64,000 bases of DNA from Chryseobacterium arthrosphaerae (GTDB lineage: Bacteria; Bacteroidota; Bacteroidia; Flavobacteriales; Weeksellaceae), in NCBI RefSeq assembly GCF_001684965.1, contig NZ_MAYG01000023.1, forward strand, positions 336,017 to 400,016, in the 5' to 3' direction. A model generated the notes under the pieces. That model was given only the letters and a program-made list of their open reading frames with translations, had not been told where the DNA came from and searched no databases. Both the position numbers and the translations under genes were made by a program. Every line of letters begins with the position of its first letter. The stretch's first letter is position 1. This document shows positions 8,456 to 16,484 of the stretch, in pieces.

Positions 8456-9069
8456 GATACAAATTCCGGTTTTAATTCCTGTTCAAAAACATTTCTCACA
8501 TGCTCTCTGTAAAGCTTCATATCGCGCTCTATATTGGCATTTTTTTCCACATCATGGAAGTGGAAGCTCTCCATTTTTTCTAAAGACACAAAGGCATTCA
8601 TTCTGTGGAACCCAAATAATGGCCCGTCATCTACACTTGTTTCATTGAAAAATTCTCCGGGAAGCGTAAAGGCCGTTGCCGGTGCATTCCAGCTTGTGGT
8701 CAGCATATATTTTCTGCCACCAAGCATTCCTCCTGTTCCGTAATTGATCTCAGGATTCGCTGCATTTCTTCCGTCACTCATATAAATTCCTTTGGCGTGG
8801 CCTGCAGTGAAAACTTCATCGATATATTTTTTCAACCCGTTAGGAAGCTGAAACCACCAGATTGGGGTATGGTAAATAATATAATCTGCCCAAACGAATT
8901 TTTTTACTTCTTCATGCTTGTCATAATCCTCGCTTACATTAGTGATTTTTACTTCTACATTTTCAAACTCCTGAAGAACGGCTAATGTATTTTCTGCGAT
9001 AGTCTGATTATATTTTCCTCCGGAATGTCCGAAGTTCTGCCCTCCGTTGATGATGAGTACTTTTTTCAT
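8452..9069 (-). CDS. NAD(P)H-dependent flavin oxidoreductase, MdaB-like
   Basis: This 205-residue flavodoxin-fold protein begins 'KVLIINGGQNFGHSGGKYN', a phosphate-binding loop for FAD, and includes 'ADYIIYHTPIWWFQLPNGLKKYIDEVF', the MdaB/NQO signature, and 'TTSWNAPATAF'. MdaB enzymes reduce quinones by two electrons. It is the first gene of a minus-strand unit with the quinol monooxygenase and DJ-1-like genes. A minus-strand TAACTTTG box (9098-9105) is a good -10, and an identical 13-base motif occurs about 45 bp further upstream and at the start of the nearby LysR gene. Confidence 0.92.
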   Translation of the reverse strand: MKKVLIINGGQNFGHSGGKYNQTIAENTLAVLQEFENVEVKITNVSEDYDKHEEVKKFVWADYIIYHTPIWWFQLPNGLKKYIDEVFTAGHAKGIYMSDGRNAANPEINYGTGGMLGGRKYMLTTSWNAPATAFTLPGEFFNETSVDDGPLFGFHRMNAFVSLEKMESFHFHDVEKNANIERDMKLYREHVRNVFEQELKPEFVS

Positions 9070-9375
9070 TTTTTATGACTGTTTAAATTTTACTCTGCAA
9101 AGTTAGTAGTGTATTTTGTATAATAAAAATAATATAAATTATAGTAAAGTATCAGAATATTTATAATTTGTTTTTTGATGTAAATCAGTTCGTTTGTGAG
9201 CTTTCAGAATAAAATTTAATGCAATGGCTTTTGATAAAATGCCTGATGATTGCTAAGGGAATACTTAATAGTAGTCTATGAATTGATGAATAAAAATTGT
9301 CCGTTATGGTCAAATATCATATCCCTAAAGAATTGATTTCATTCTGTGTCATGTACATTTGTTTGGCAAAATTGA
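9070..9375. promoter_or_regulatory. Divergent promoter region between mdaB-like and phosphoesterase genes
   Basis: This 306-bp AT-rich gap has no gene. On the minus strand TAACTTTG at 9098-9105 fits the -10 consensus. On the plus strand TTG (9333-9335) and TACATTTG (9354-9361), spaced 18 bp, form a good promoter for the phosphoesterase gene with a very short leader. GTATCAGAATATT at 9149-9161 recurs at 10144-10156. Confidence 0.65.
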
Positions 9376-10128
9376 ATGATAATGATACAGATAGCGATTT
9401 TCAGTGATGTGCATGGGAACCTTCCGGCGTTGGAAGTGGTCTTGAAAGATATGGACCGAAGAGGAATTCATCAGAAATTCTGTTTGGGAGACCTGGTAGA
9501 TTTTGCTCCCTGGGGAAATGAAGTGATCCAGAAAATAAGGGATCAGAACATTCCCTGTCTGATGGGAAATCATGATGAAAGAATTGCTTTCGATATGCCT
9601 GTTTTTCCTTTGGATAAGCATTCTGAAGAAGAAACAGAGGCGAGGTTTATCGCTATAGACCATTCAAAAAAGCATATTATAGAAGAAAACAAAAAATTTC
9701 TTTCTGTACTTCCTTTCCATTTGAAATTAAACTACAAAATAGGGAATAAACATTGGGATATTCAATTGGTTCATTCCAGTCTGGAAAGCAATGATACTTA
9801 CTTATATGACTCCGAAAAAGATGAGGTTTTTATCAGTATGCTGGATGACTCCGGGGCAGATCTGATCGCTATGGGGCATACTCATATATCCTTTACAAAA
9901 CAGTTTGAAAATAGCAGATGGGCTGTCAATTGTGGCTCTGTGGGCCGCTCTAAAGAAGAAAACAGGCTGGCTTCCTATCTGCTTCTTACGATGGATGAAG
10001 AGAAAATAACCCCTGAAATTATACAGCTGGCCTATCCGGTGGAGAAAACAGTGCGTCAGATACGGGAAAGCGGGATTCCTGATTATTATGCTTCGTTTTT
10101 AAAGAATGAAAATGTATTAATATTATAA
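9376..10128 (+). CDS. Metallophosphoesterase family protein
   Basis: The 250-residue protein shows the calcineurin-like metal-binding motifs in order: 'FSDVHGNLPALE' (D-x-H), 'FCLGDLVDF' (GD), 'MGNHDE' (GNHD/E), and 'MGHTHISF' (GHTH), with 'VNCGSVGR' after. This is the YfcE-like subgroup. The metal ligands are all present, so it is probably an active phosphodiesterase, substrate unknown. Two ATG codons six bases apart (9376, 9382) can serve as start; the predicted transcription start is so close that the second is equally likely. Confidence 0.9.
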   Translation: MIMIQIAIFSDVHGNLPALEVVLKDMDRRGIHQKFCLGDLVDFAPWGNEVIQKIRDQNIPCLMGNHDERIAFDMPVFPLDKHSEEETEARFIAIDHSKKHIIEENKKFLSVLPFHLKLNYKIGNKHWDIQLVHSSLESNDTYLYDSEKDEVFISMLDDSGADLIAMGHTHISFTKQFENSRWAVNCGSVGRSKEENRLASYLLLTMDEEKITPEIIQLAYPVEKTVRQIRESGIPDYYASFLKNENVLIL

Positions 10129-10136
10129 TTATTTTG

Positions 10137-10156
10137 TAATTTTGTATCAGAATATT
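10137..10156 (+). promoter_or_regulatory. LysR gene promoter with overlapping repeated motif
   Basis: TAATTTTG (10137-10144) is a match to TAnnTTTG. It runs directly into GTATCAGAATATT (10144-10156), the same 13 bases found upstream of the mdaB-like gene. A regulator bound here would sit on the transcription start, which fits autorepression. Confidence 0.5.
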
Positions 10157-10168
10157 AATAAATAAGTC

Positions 10169-11068
10169 ATGGTCAATTTAGAATGGTACCGTACTTTTAA
10201 GGCGATCTATAAAACCGGGACGCTTACCGGAGCTGCTGATGCTTTATTCATTTCACAGCCGGGAGTAAGTTTACATTTAAGTTCGCTGGAAGCGTATGTA
10301 GGGTATAAATTATTCGACAGGACCGGCAGAAAAATGATTCCTACAGAAAGAGGAAAAGTATTGTTTAATGCCGTCGCAGAGCCTCTTACCAGATTGGAGG
10401 ATGTGGAGAAAAACTTTCAGAAATCTACAGAGAAACATACCCCAACCATTAGTGTCGGAATGTGTTTTGAAACGTTTCAGACTACGCTGGAGCAATATGT
10501 TTCTACATTACCTTTTAATCTGATCATCAGCTTTGGAGAATATCCGGAAATGCTGGATCAGCTGGATAAAGGAATTCTTGATCTTATTATCACCCCGAAA
10601 AAAGGATCTTCTCCCAACATAGAACATGAAGCATTCTCGTCTGAGCAGATCGTTTTGGTCGGAGGAAGAGATGTTGATAAAACTGCTTTCAATAAAGTGC
10701 TGAAAACAAAAGATGCAGAACAGATCGAAGCGTGGCTGAAGAATGAGAAATGGTACGGAACCACCGGAGATATGGAACACCTTTTCCAATACTGGACTCT
10801 GAATTTCGGGCACAAACCGAATTTCCGTCCCAATTATATCGTTCCCAACCTGAATTCCATCGTCCGTTGTCTGAAGGGAGGAACCGGACTTGCTGTTGTT
10901 CCCGATTTCCTATGCAAAAATGCCATTGAGAGCGGTGAGATACAGCTGATCTGGGAAGGAAAGAAAAAACTTGAAAATACCCTTTATTTCGGATGTAGAA
11001 AAAAAACGAACTATCAAACGGAAATAGAACATATTAAAGGTCTATTCCGTAAGGTGATGGGTAAGTAA
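10169..11068 (+). CDS. LysR-family transcriptional regulator
   Basis: The 299-residue protein has the N-terminal LysR helix-turn-helix ('TGAADALFISQPGVSLHLSSLEAYVGYKLFDR', about 17-50) and a C-terminal periplasmic-binding-like effector domain. The LysR fold usually senses a small molecule. Its neighbour to the left is the mdaB-like quinone-reductase operon, read on the opposite strand beyond the phosphoesterase gene; a shared 13-base motif in both promoters suggests it controls that operon. The 3' end overlaps the convergent acetyltransferase gene by 27 bp. Confidence 0.92.
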   Translation: MVNLEWYRTFKAIYKTGTLTGAADALFISQPGVSLHLSSLEAYVGYKLFDRTGRKMIPTERGKVLFNAVAEPLTRLEDVEKNFQKSTEKHTPTISVGMCFETFQTTLEQYVSTLPFNLIISFGEYPEMLDQLDKGILDLIITPKKGSSPNIEHEAFSSEQIVLVGGRDVDKTAFNKVLKTKDAEQIEAWLKNEKWYGTTGDMEHLFQYWTLNFGHKPNFRPNYIVPNLNSIVRCLKGGTGLAVVPDFLCKNAIESGEIQLIWEGKKKLENTLYFGCRKKTNYQTEIEHIKGLFRKVMGK

Positions 11069-11509
11069 AACCATATCCCGCATCTGTAAACCGTTTTCAT
11101 AAATCGGGGATGGGTAATTTTCAATAAAGAAATCTTTACGCATCCCTGTTTTAATAAAATTATTTCTCTCATAAAACCTGATCTGCTGGAAACCTGTATC
11201 TGAAGTTCCTACCGCTAAGGTTTTATAACCATTTTCTCTGGCAATTTCCTTTGCCTTGCTGATGAGAAGACTGCCGATTCCTTTGCTTCTGTAGTTTTCA
11301 ATAACAGCCATATTTTTTATTTCCAGTTCAGTAGCGCTGTTTTTGTACAATGCCATCACAGCGATATCTTCATCTCCTGAGGACAAAAGATAAATATCGG
11401 AACTGAAAATATACTGATTAATCGCTTCGACAGTTTCATCCGCCAGTAATAATAAGCTATACGGGATTTCCGAATCCGGACTGATCTTATAAAACGTGAA
11501 TTCTTCCAT
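11042..11509 (-). CDS. GNAT family N-acetyltransferase
   Basis: The 155-residue product has the GNAT acetyl-CoA site 'ENYRSKGIGSLLISKAKEIA' (R/Q-x-x-G-x-G/A) in the middle and 'FYERNNFIKTG' near the C-terminus. The acceptor substrate cannot be told. The start codon directly follows the stop of the upstream acetyltransferase gene (TAAATG), so the two are cotranscribed. Its last codons overlap the convergent LysR gene. Confidence 0.9.
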   Translation of the reverse strand: MEEFTFYKISPDSEIPYSLLLLADETVEAINQYIFSSDIYLLSSGDEDIAVMALYKNSATELEIKNMAVIENYRSKGIGSLLISKAKEIARENGYKTLAVGTSDTGFQQIRFYERNNFIKTGMRKDFFIENYPSPIYENGLQMRDMVLLTHHLTE

Positions 11510-11944
11510 TTACAGACTCATATGAATAAGCGGATAATCTTTTCCTGAGCCATCTTTTTCTGACCTTCCCACTTTTTTGAATCCCATTTTTTCATAAAAG
11601 CCGATTGCCTGCGGATTCTGTTCATTGACATCTACTTTGGTAAGTCCTGTTTTTTCTTTCATAAATTGATAAAGTTCCTTTCCATAGCCTTTCCCACGCA
11701 TGTCGTTATGAATGAACAGCATTTCCAGGTTGCCTTCCACTACTGAAGCGAAACCTTTGGCTTCCTCATTTTCTGTAATTAAATACACTTCCAGGTTGGG
11801 AAGATAATCTCTTGGAATAGCTTCTTTGAAATAGTTGAAATCTTCTTCTGACAGAAAATCATGGGTAGCCTTTACAGCAGATTCCCAGATTTCCATAATA
11901 GCAGGATAATCTCCGGTGTTGGCTGGTCTGATATGATGTGTCAT
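11510..11944 (-). CDS. GNAT family N-acetyltransferase
   Basis: This GNAT protein starts 'MTHHIRPANTGDYPAIMEIW', contains the acetyl-CoA motif 'HNDMRGKGYGKELYQFM', and ends with 'GFYEKMGFKKVGRSEKDGSG', a pattern seen in YjaB/PhnO-like acetyltransferases. An in-frame ATG six codons upstream (11962) exists, but the chosen start gives the usual family N-terminus. It is the first gene of a two-gene unit with the next acetyltransferase. Substrate unknown. Confidence 0.88.
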   Translation of the reverse strand: MTHHIRPANTGDYPAIMEIWESAVKATHDFLSEEDFNYFKEAIPRDYLPNLEVYLITENEEAKGFASVVEGNLEMLFIHNDMRGKGYGKELYQFMKEKTGLTKVDVNEQNPQAIGFYEKMGFKKVGRSEKDGSGKDYPLIHMSL

Positions 11945-12221
11945 AATTCTGAATTTATACAAAAATAAGGAAAATAGCGACTGGAAGCCAGATAAGACAT
12001 GGTTTGTTTGCCATTAGAAAGGTTTATATCCATCTTAAAAACCTATGTAGCTGCTGGGTTTAATATTTACATGCAGATTTAAACATAAAGATCCTTCCGT
12101 CTGTCAAGACTTGCTCAATACCATTTTTTAACAGAAACAGTAAAATTGGTAAGTCTAAATCCCGATTTTTTATCGCAAATTTGTTTAATCACTTTATATT
12201 AAAATCAAAAATCAAGAGATT

Positions 12222-13097
12222 ATGCAAAAGAAAACCTATGCAGGGCAACCTGTGGTCACTTTAAATAACGGGGTAGATATTCCGGCTTTAGGATTTGGAG
12301 TATGGCAGATGGATGATCTGAAAGAATGTGAAAATGCTGTCATCAAAGCTATTCAGACAGGATACAGAATGATTGATACGGCGGCTATCTATCAGAATGA
12401 AACTGCTGTAGGCGCTGCTGTGAAAAACAGTGGAGTAAACAGGGATGAACTGTTCATTACTTCAAAAGTATGGGTTCAGGATCATGGGTATGAAAAAGCT
12501 AAAAGTGCTTTTCAGAGAACATTAGACAGGTTGCAGACGGATTATCTGGATATGTACCTGATCCACTGGCCGTATGGAGATTTCCTGGGCACCTGGAAAG
12601 CATTGGAAGAACTTTATCAGCAAGGGAAAATAAAAGCCATAGGTGTTTGTAATTTTACTGTTGAGAAACTGGAAGAGCTGAAGGCCCACTCAACGGTTTT
12701 ACCGGTTATCAATCAGATTGAGCTGCATCCTGTATTCCAGCAGAAAGAATTACAGGTTTATGACAGGGAAAATAATATTGTAACACAGCCATGGAGCCCG
12801 CTTGGAAACGGTAATGCAGATCTTTTGAACAATGCAGATCTGAAAGCGGTTGCAGAGAAATATGGTAAAACTGTTGCTCAGGTCATTTTAAGATGGCATT
12901 TGCAGGAAGGGTTTGTTGTGATCCCGAAATCTGTAACACCGTCAAGAATTGAAGAAAATTTTAATGTATTTGATTTTGAACTGACAGAAGATGAAATGAA
13001 CGTTGTTCGTTCTTTAGATACAGGAAAAAGATTATTCTTTGATCCGAAAGATCCGGAATGGGAGCAGAAAATGCTGAAATCTGTAGCAGATATTTAA
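12222..13097 (+). CDS. Aldo/keto reductase (2,5-diketogluconate reductase type)
   Basis: The 291-residue TIM-barrel enzyme has Asp and Tyr of the tetrad in 'MIDTAAIYQNE', Lys in 'FITSKVWV', His in 'YLIHWPYGDF', and the cofactor loop 'VIPKSVTPSRIEEN'. This is the AKR5-like group (YvgN, DkgA), NADPH-dependent aldehyde/ketone reductases. A 259-bp non-coding gap precedes it. The stop codon overlaps the next start by one base (TAATG), so the unknown downstream gene is translationally coupled. Confidence 0.93.
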   Translation: MQKKTYAGQPVVTLNNGVDIPALGFGVWQMDDLKECENAVIKAIQTGYRMIDTAAIYQNETAVGAAVKNSGVNRDELFITSKVWVQDHGYEKAKSAFQRTLDRLQTDYLDMYLIHWPYGDFLGTWKALEELYQQGKIKAIGVCNFTVEKLEELKAHSTVLPVINQIELHPVFQQKELQVYDRENNIVTQPWSPLGNGNADLLNNADLKAVAEKYGKTVAQVILRWHLQEGFVVIPKSVTPSRIEENFNVFDFELTEDEMNVVRSLDTGKRLFFDPKDPEWEQKMLKSVADI

Positions 13098-13600
13098 TGG
13101 CAAATGTGGATTGGATCTATTCCAAAAGATTTGATGAAGATAAAAAAATAGTCACTTTAAAGAGTGGCTATATTTTTTCTTTTTCAAAGTATGAAGGGTT
13201 TAGTTACAGGCTTTTAGTTATTGAATTTTTGATTGATGATGATTTCAATTATCTCCTTCAGATGAGCGTTGCTGAACATGAAGACAGGGCAAAGAATAAT
13301 TCTGATCTGTTTCAGGAAAAGGGTAGGGTGCCTGAAAAGATATTGGATTATCTGGAAATATTATTGGATTCAGATTTTAAAAGCCTGAAGCAGAATTATA
13401 ATTTTAGTGATTATGATATTTCTGACATCGGCTCACAGCAGTTTCTGATCAATGTGGATGAGGGTATTGAAGTTAATATCAAAGAAGGACTGCCTGTAGA
13501 GTATTTTGAAACAGAGGTTGAATTGTTTTTGTTTGAATTTAATGAGTACATGAAAAAATGGGTGGAAGAAAAATATGAAGCCTGGATCCTAAATGAGTAA
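13097..13600 (+). CDS. Hypothetical acidic protein
   Basis: No family is recognised. The 167-residue product is acidic and soluble, without signal peptide or membrane segment. The start at 13097 overlaps the aldo/keto reductase stop by one base (TAATG); a longer reading from 13058 would overlap that gene by 40 bases and is less likely. Size and acidity resemble contact-toxin immunity proteins, but that is only a resemblance. Confidence 0.75.
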   Translation: MANVDWIYSKRFDEDKKIVTLKSGYIFSFSKYEGFSYRLLVIEFLIDDDFNYLLQMSVAEHEDRAKNNSDLFQEKGRVPEKILDYLEILLDSDFKSLKQNYNFSDYDISDIGSQQFLINVDEGIEVNIKEGLPVEYFETEVELFLFEFNEYMKKWVEEKYEAWILNE

Positions 13601-13664
13601 TATCATGAAAGATCTCTAACCTTTATTCCTGTTTTATTCGTAAATTTTATTTAAAATAATTCTT

Positions 13665-14726
13665 ATGTTCTGGCCGGATACAATCAGTAAAAAATTAGGT
13701 GTTAAATACCCTGTCGTTCAGGCTCCCATGTTTGGAATGAGCACGCCACAAATGGTTGCAGCAGCCGGGAAAGCCGACTGTCTGGGATCGCTGGCGCTGG
13801 CTGACCTTTCTGCAGATCAGTCTGTCGAACTTATCAGGGAAACCCGGAAGTTAACAGACAGGCCTTTTGCTGTCAACATTTTTGCCCATCGTATTCCTGA
13901 AGTGACAGATGCACTGCGGGACAAATATCATAAAACAAAAAAGTTTATAGAAGATTTAGCAAGGGAAAATAATATCCACGTAACTCTTCCTGAACTTGGT
14001 GCCATTCAGGTGAAAAGCTACCATGATCTGATAGATCCCATTATTCAGGAAAACTGTAAAATTTTAAGTTTTATTTTCGGAAGCCTGGATGACGAAAGTA
14101 TCCAAAAATTAAAAGCAAACGGTACAGTTCTTATCGGAACCTGTACTTCAGTAGAGGAGGCTCTGATTCTGGAAAGGTCGGGAACAGATATCATCTGTGT
14201 ACAGGGGATTGAAGCAGGTGGCCACCGGGGAGCCTTTGATGCAGACCATATTCCACAGATCGGAGGACTGTCTTTGTTATCTCAGGTATATGATCACGTG
14301 AAAGTACCCTTGATCTATGCTGGAGGTCTTTACAACGCCGGAACGGTACATGCAGCAAAAGACCTGGGAGCAAAGGGCTTTCAGGTGGGAAGCCTGCTGC
14401 TGGCATCTGAAGAAAGTGCCTTGAGACCTTTTGAAAAAGAAAGGCTTAAAAAGGTAAAAGAAGAAGATATTATGCTGACAAGAAGTTTTTCAGGACGATT
14501 TGCCAGAGGGATCAGGAATAAATATATAGAAACGGTTGAAAACTCAGGATATATTTTACCCTATCCCTATCAAAATAAACTGACAAATGAACTGCGTAAA
14601 GCCGCCAAACTTCAGCAGAATGCAGATTTTGTGGGAATCTGGACCGGACAGTCTATTCACGATTACAGTGAACGTTCTGCCACAGATATCCTGAGAAACC
14701 TCATTGAACAGGTGGAAGCTGTTTAG
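13665..14726 (+). CDS. Nitronate monooxygenase / NAD(P)H-dependent flavin oxidoreductase
   Basis: This 353-residue FMN-binding TIM barrel starts 'YPVVQAPMFGMSTPQMVAAA' and carries 'VQGIEAGGHRGAF', the phosphate/FMN loop with the catalytic His of nitronate monooxygenases (2-nitropropane dioxygenase family), and 'YAGGLYNAGTVHAAKDLGAKGFQVGS'. The enzyme oxidises nitronates such as propionate-3-nitronate using oxygen. It stands alone on its strand; the next gene is convergent and 34 bp away. Confidence 0.92.
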   Translation: MFWPDTISKKLGVKYPVVQAPMFGMSTPQMVAAAGKADCLGSLALADLSADQSVELIRETRKLTDRPFAVNIFAHRIPEVTDALRDKYHKTKKFIEDLARENNIHVTLPELGAIQVKSYHDLIDPIIQENCKILSFIFGSLDDESIQKLKANGTVLIGTCTSVEEALILERSGTDIICVQGIEAGGHRGAFDADHIPQIGGLSLLSQVYDHVKVPLIYAGGLYNAGTVHAAKDLGAKGFQVGSLLLASEESALRPFEKERLKKVKEEDIMLTRSFSGRFARGIRNKYIETVENSGYILPYPYQNKLTNELRKAAKLQQNADFVGIWTGQSIHDYSERSATDILRNLIEQVEAV

Positions 14727-14760
14727 CGTATAAAAGTTCTGGTACGCATTACATCTTCAA

Positions 14761-15204
14761 CTAGGGCTTTTGAAAAACAGACTGGAAGTTAAATGCATAG
14801 GGTGAAGGACCATTTTCCTGCAAATATTCTAAACGTTTCAAAGCTTCGTCTATATCCGGGTATTCATCATTTTTAATCCACCACAATGCATAGTAGGCTT
14901 TTCCATATTTTTGAAACCATTCCTTTCTTCTTCTTAAAAAATCAACATGAAATGTTTTATAAGTGTAATATTCCAGGGATTCTATGTTTTTCCATACAGA
15001 TAAGTTGATCATGACCTGTTCATCATGTAATGGATTAAATCCTGTAGCATTGTTGTCATCATCTTTCAGTCTCCAGATAAATCCATCACTTTCTTCGGCC
15101 AATTGGTTGACCGAATCAAGATGGCTCACAAACTCAGTCATTATGGGATCTTCAATATTAGCTCCGATCATTCTGGCAATATTAATTTGTGCTAGTTGGT
15201 ACAT
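14761..15204 (-). CDS. DUF3291 domain-containing protein
   Basis: The 147-residue protein begins 'MYQLAQINIARM' and includes 'SDGFIWRLKDDD', 'MINLSVWKNIESLEYYTYKT' and 'YALWWIKNDEYPDIDEALKRL', which match DUF3291, a family related to ABM-type dimeric alpha-beta folds and of unknown function. A start 18 codons upstream is possible but would run through the promoter shared with the divergent HxlR gene, so the shorter form is used. Divergence from HxlR suggests it is the regulator's target. Confidence 0.85.
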   Translation of the reverse strand: MYQLAQINIARMIGANIEDPIMTEFVSHLDSVNQLAEESDGFIWRLKDDDNNATGFNPLHDEQVMINLSVWKNIESLEYYTYKTFHVDFLRRRKEWFQKYGKAYYALWWIKNDEYPDIDEALKRLEYLQENGPSPYAFNFQSVFQKP

Positions 15205-15258
15205 TTTTCTATTTCTTTTATTCTGATTAATATTGTGTAAAAATAGGTCCTGTACCAT

Positions 15259-15289
15259 TAGTATAAAATAACTATCAATATAGATACTA
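15259..15289. promoter_or_regulatory. Candidate HxlR operator between divergent genes
   Basis: Nested inverted repeats lie in the 94-bp gap: TAGTAT (15259-15264) pairs with ATACTA (15284-15289), and inside it CTAT-CAAT-ATAG (15272-15283). HxlR proteins bind short dyads of this size as dimers, and the site is placed to cover both promoters. Confidence 0.45.
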
Positions 15290-15298
15290 TTAAAAAAA

Positions 15299-15670
15299 AT
15301 GAAAAAAGAATGTGAAACCTCCTATATTAATGTTGATCAAAAATCTTATCCCTGTGCAGTAAGCTTTGTTATGGATCTCATTGGAGGAAGATGGAAAGGA
15401 GTTATTCTCTGCCATTTAAAAAATGGAGATAGAAGATTTGGTGAGCTGAAGAAAGAGCTTTCTTTTATTACAGAAACAACCTTAAGTATCCAATTGAGAC
15501 AACTGGAAAGGGATCAGCTGATAACAAGAACCGTGTTTGGAACCAAGCCTCCGGTAAAAGTGATATACAGTTTATCTGATCTGGGTTTGACATTTATCCC
15601 TCTGCTTGATCATATTAACGATTGGGGTAAAATTACTTTAGAAAATAGAAAAAAGCTGTCCCAAAAGTGA
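15299..15670 (+). CDS. HxlR-family transcriptional regulator
   Basis: The 123-residue protein has the HxlR winged helix: 'CAVSFVMDLIGGRWKGVILCHLKNGDRRFGELKKEL' followed by 'ETTLSIQLRQLERDQLITRTVF' and 'KVIYSLSDLGLTFIPLLD'. One cysteine (about residue 19) before the helix is typical of redox- or aldehyde-sensing members. The DUF3291 gene is divergent. A bidirectional terminator overlaps its stop codon. Confidence 0.93.
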   Translation: MKKECETSYINVDQKSYPCAVSFVMDLIGGRWKGVILCHLKNGDRRFGELKKELSFITETTLSIQLRQLERDQLITRTVFGTKPPVKVIYSLSDLGLTFIPLLDHINDWGKITLENRKKLSQK

Positions 15671-15685
15671 GACAGCCATTTTTAT
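15653..15685. terminator. Bidirectional terminator between HxlR and lectin genes
   Basis: GCTGTC (15655-15660) pairs with GACAGC (15671-15676) over a 10-base loop. On the minus strand a run of T follows, serving the lectin pair; on the plus strand the flank is CATTTTTATT, serving hxlR. It overlaps the HxlR stop codon. Confidence 0.8.
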
Positions 15686-16470
15686 TCGTTGAATTCAATG
15701 ATAAGCTGGTTCATGGCCGAGCCGGTAAAGGTTGTGGTAGAGCCACTTAAATCGTTCCATCTTCTTTCTGTATTGCCGGAAGTATTATAAATATGAGTAG
15801 AACCCTCAGTTCCTCCTGAATTGTTAGGCTCTCCTGGCGCAAACCAGTTTTCCGTAGTGGCCGGGTTGGTAGACCAGTTCATTCTGAACTCTTCTCCCGT
15901 AATCCATTGAAGCCTGTCCGGGTTGCCGGGTCTCTGAATCTTATTAAAGCCGATCCATATATTGTTCCCCAGATTATATCCGGTTCCTGAAGCTACTATA
16001 TTGGTTGCCACCCAGATTCTTTCAGCATCGCTGGGCATTGTTACCAGATAACCTCCCATTTGTTTTCCAAAGCTGAACGCATTGAACCAGTTGATTCCCT
16101 GTGTAAGCTGGTATGCACAGTAGGTGTGATTATTTACAGACCATTTTTTACATCCCAGTTCTGCCGCTGTTCCTCCTCCCGGTACTGGACCGGGCGGTTG
16201 AGGCCTTGTAGCTACCGGTTTGGGATCATAACCTAATATGGTGCTGTTAAATCCTGATGATCCGCTACCGAGATCACTTCTGGAAATCTTTCTTACATTT
16301 CCGTTAGTATCAGCAGAAAGTATATCGTCATTGCCAGCTCCCTGTGGTAGAGTACGGATCCTTAATTCTCCGTTATTATCGAGCGATTTTGTGGGAGTAG
16401 TTGTATTGATCCCCACCTGAGCTCCTATGAAATACGGTAAGACAATGAATGCTAAAATTGATTTCTTCAT
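15682..16470 (-). CDS. C-type lectin-domain secreted protein (copy 2)
   Basis: The 262-residue protein has a signal peptide (to about residue 17, FIGAQ) and a 'VGINTTTPTKSLD.NGELRIRTLP' segment common at the N-terminus of Chryseobacterium surface proteins. After a proline-rich linker a C-type lectin-like domain follows (about 108-262) with 'YCAYQ', 'WIGFN', 'EPNN' and 'RRWNDL'. EPN and WND are the calcium and mannose-type sugar ligands of classical C-type lectins, so sugar binding is plausible. It is a tandem paralogue of the next gene upstream, 14 bp away, and ends at a strong terminator. Confidence 0.85.
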   Translation of the reverse strand: MKKSILAFIVLPYFIGAQVGINTTTPTKSLDNNGELRIRTLPQGAGNDDILSADTNGNVRKISRSDLGSGSSGFNSTILGYDPKPVATRPQPPGPVPGGGTAAELGCKKWSVNNHTYCAYQLTQGINWFNAFSFGKQMGGYLVTMPSDAERIWVATNIVASGTGYNLGNNIWIGFNKIQRPGNPDRLQWITGEEFRMNWSTNPATTENWFAPGEPNNSGGTEGSTHIYNTSGNTERRWNDLSGSTTTFTGSAMNQLIIEFNE

Positions 16471-16484
16471 GTGTTTCCTTTTTA

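Noticed and set aside
13058..13096. Longer start for the hypothetical gene after the aldo/keto reductase
   Set aside because: It would overlap the reductase gene in another frame; the TAATG junction at 13097 is a normal coupled start.
15205..15258. Upstream start for DUF3291
   Set aside because: The extra 18 residues lie in the divergent promoter and do not match the family N-terminus.
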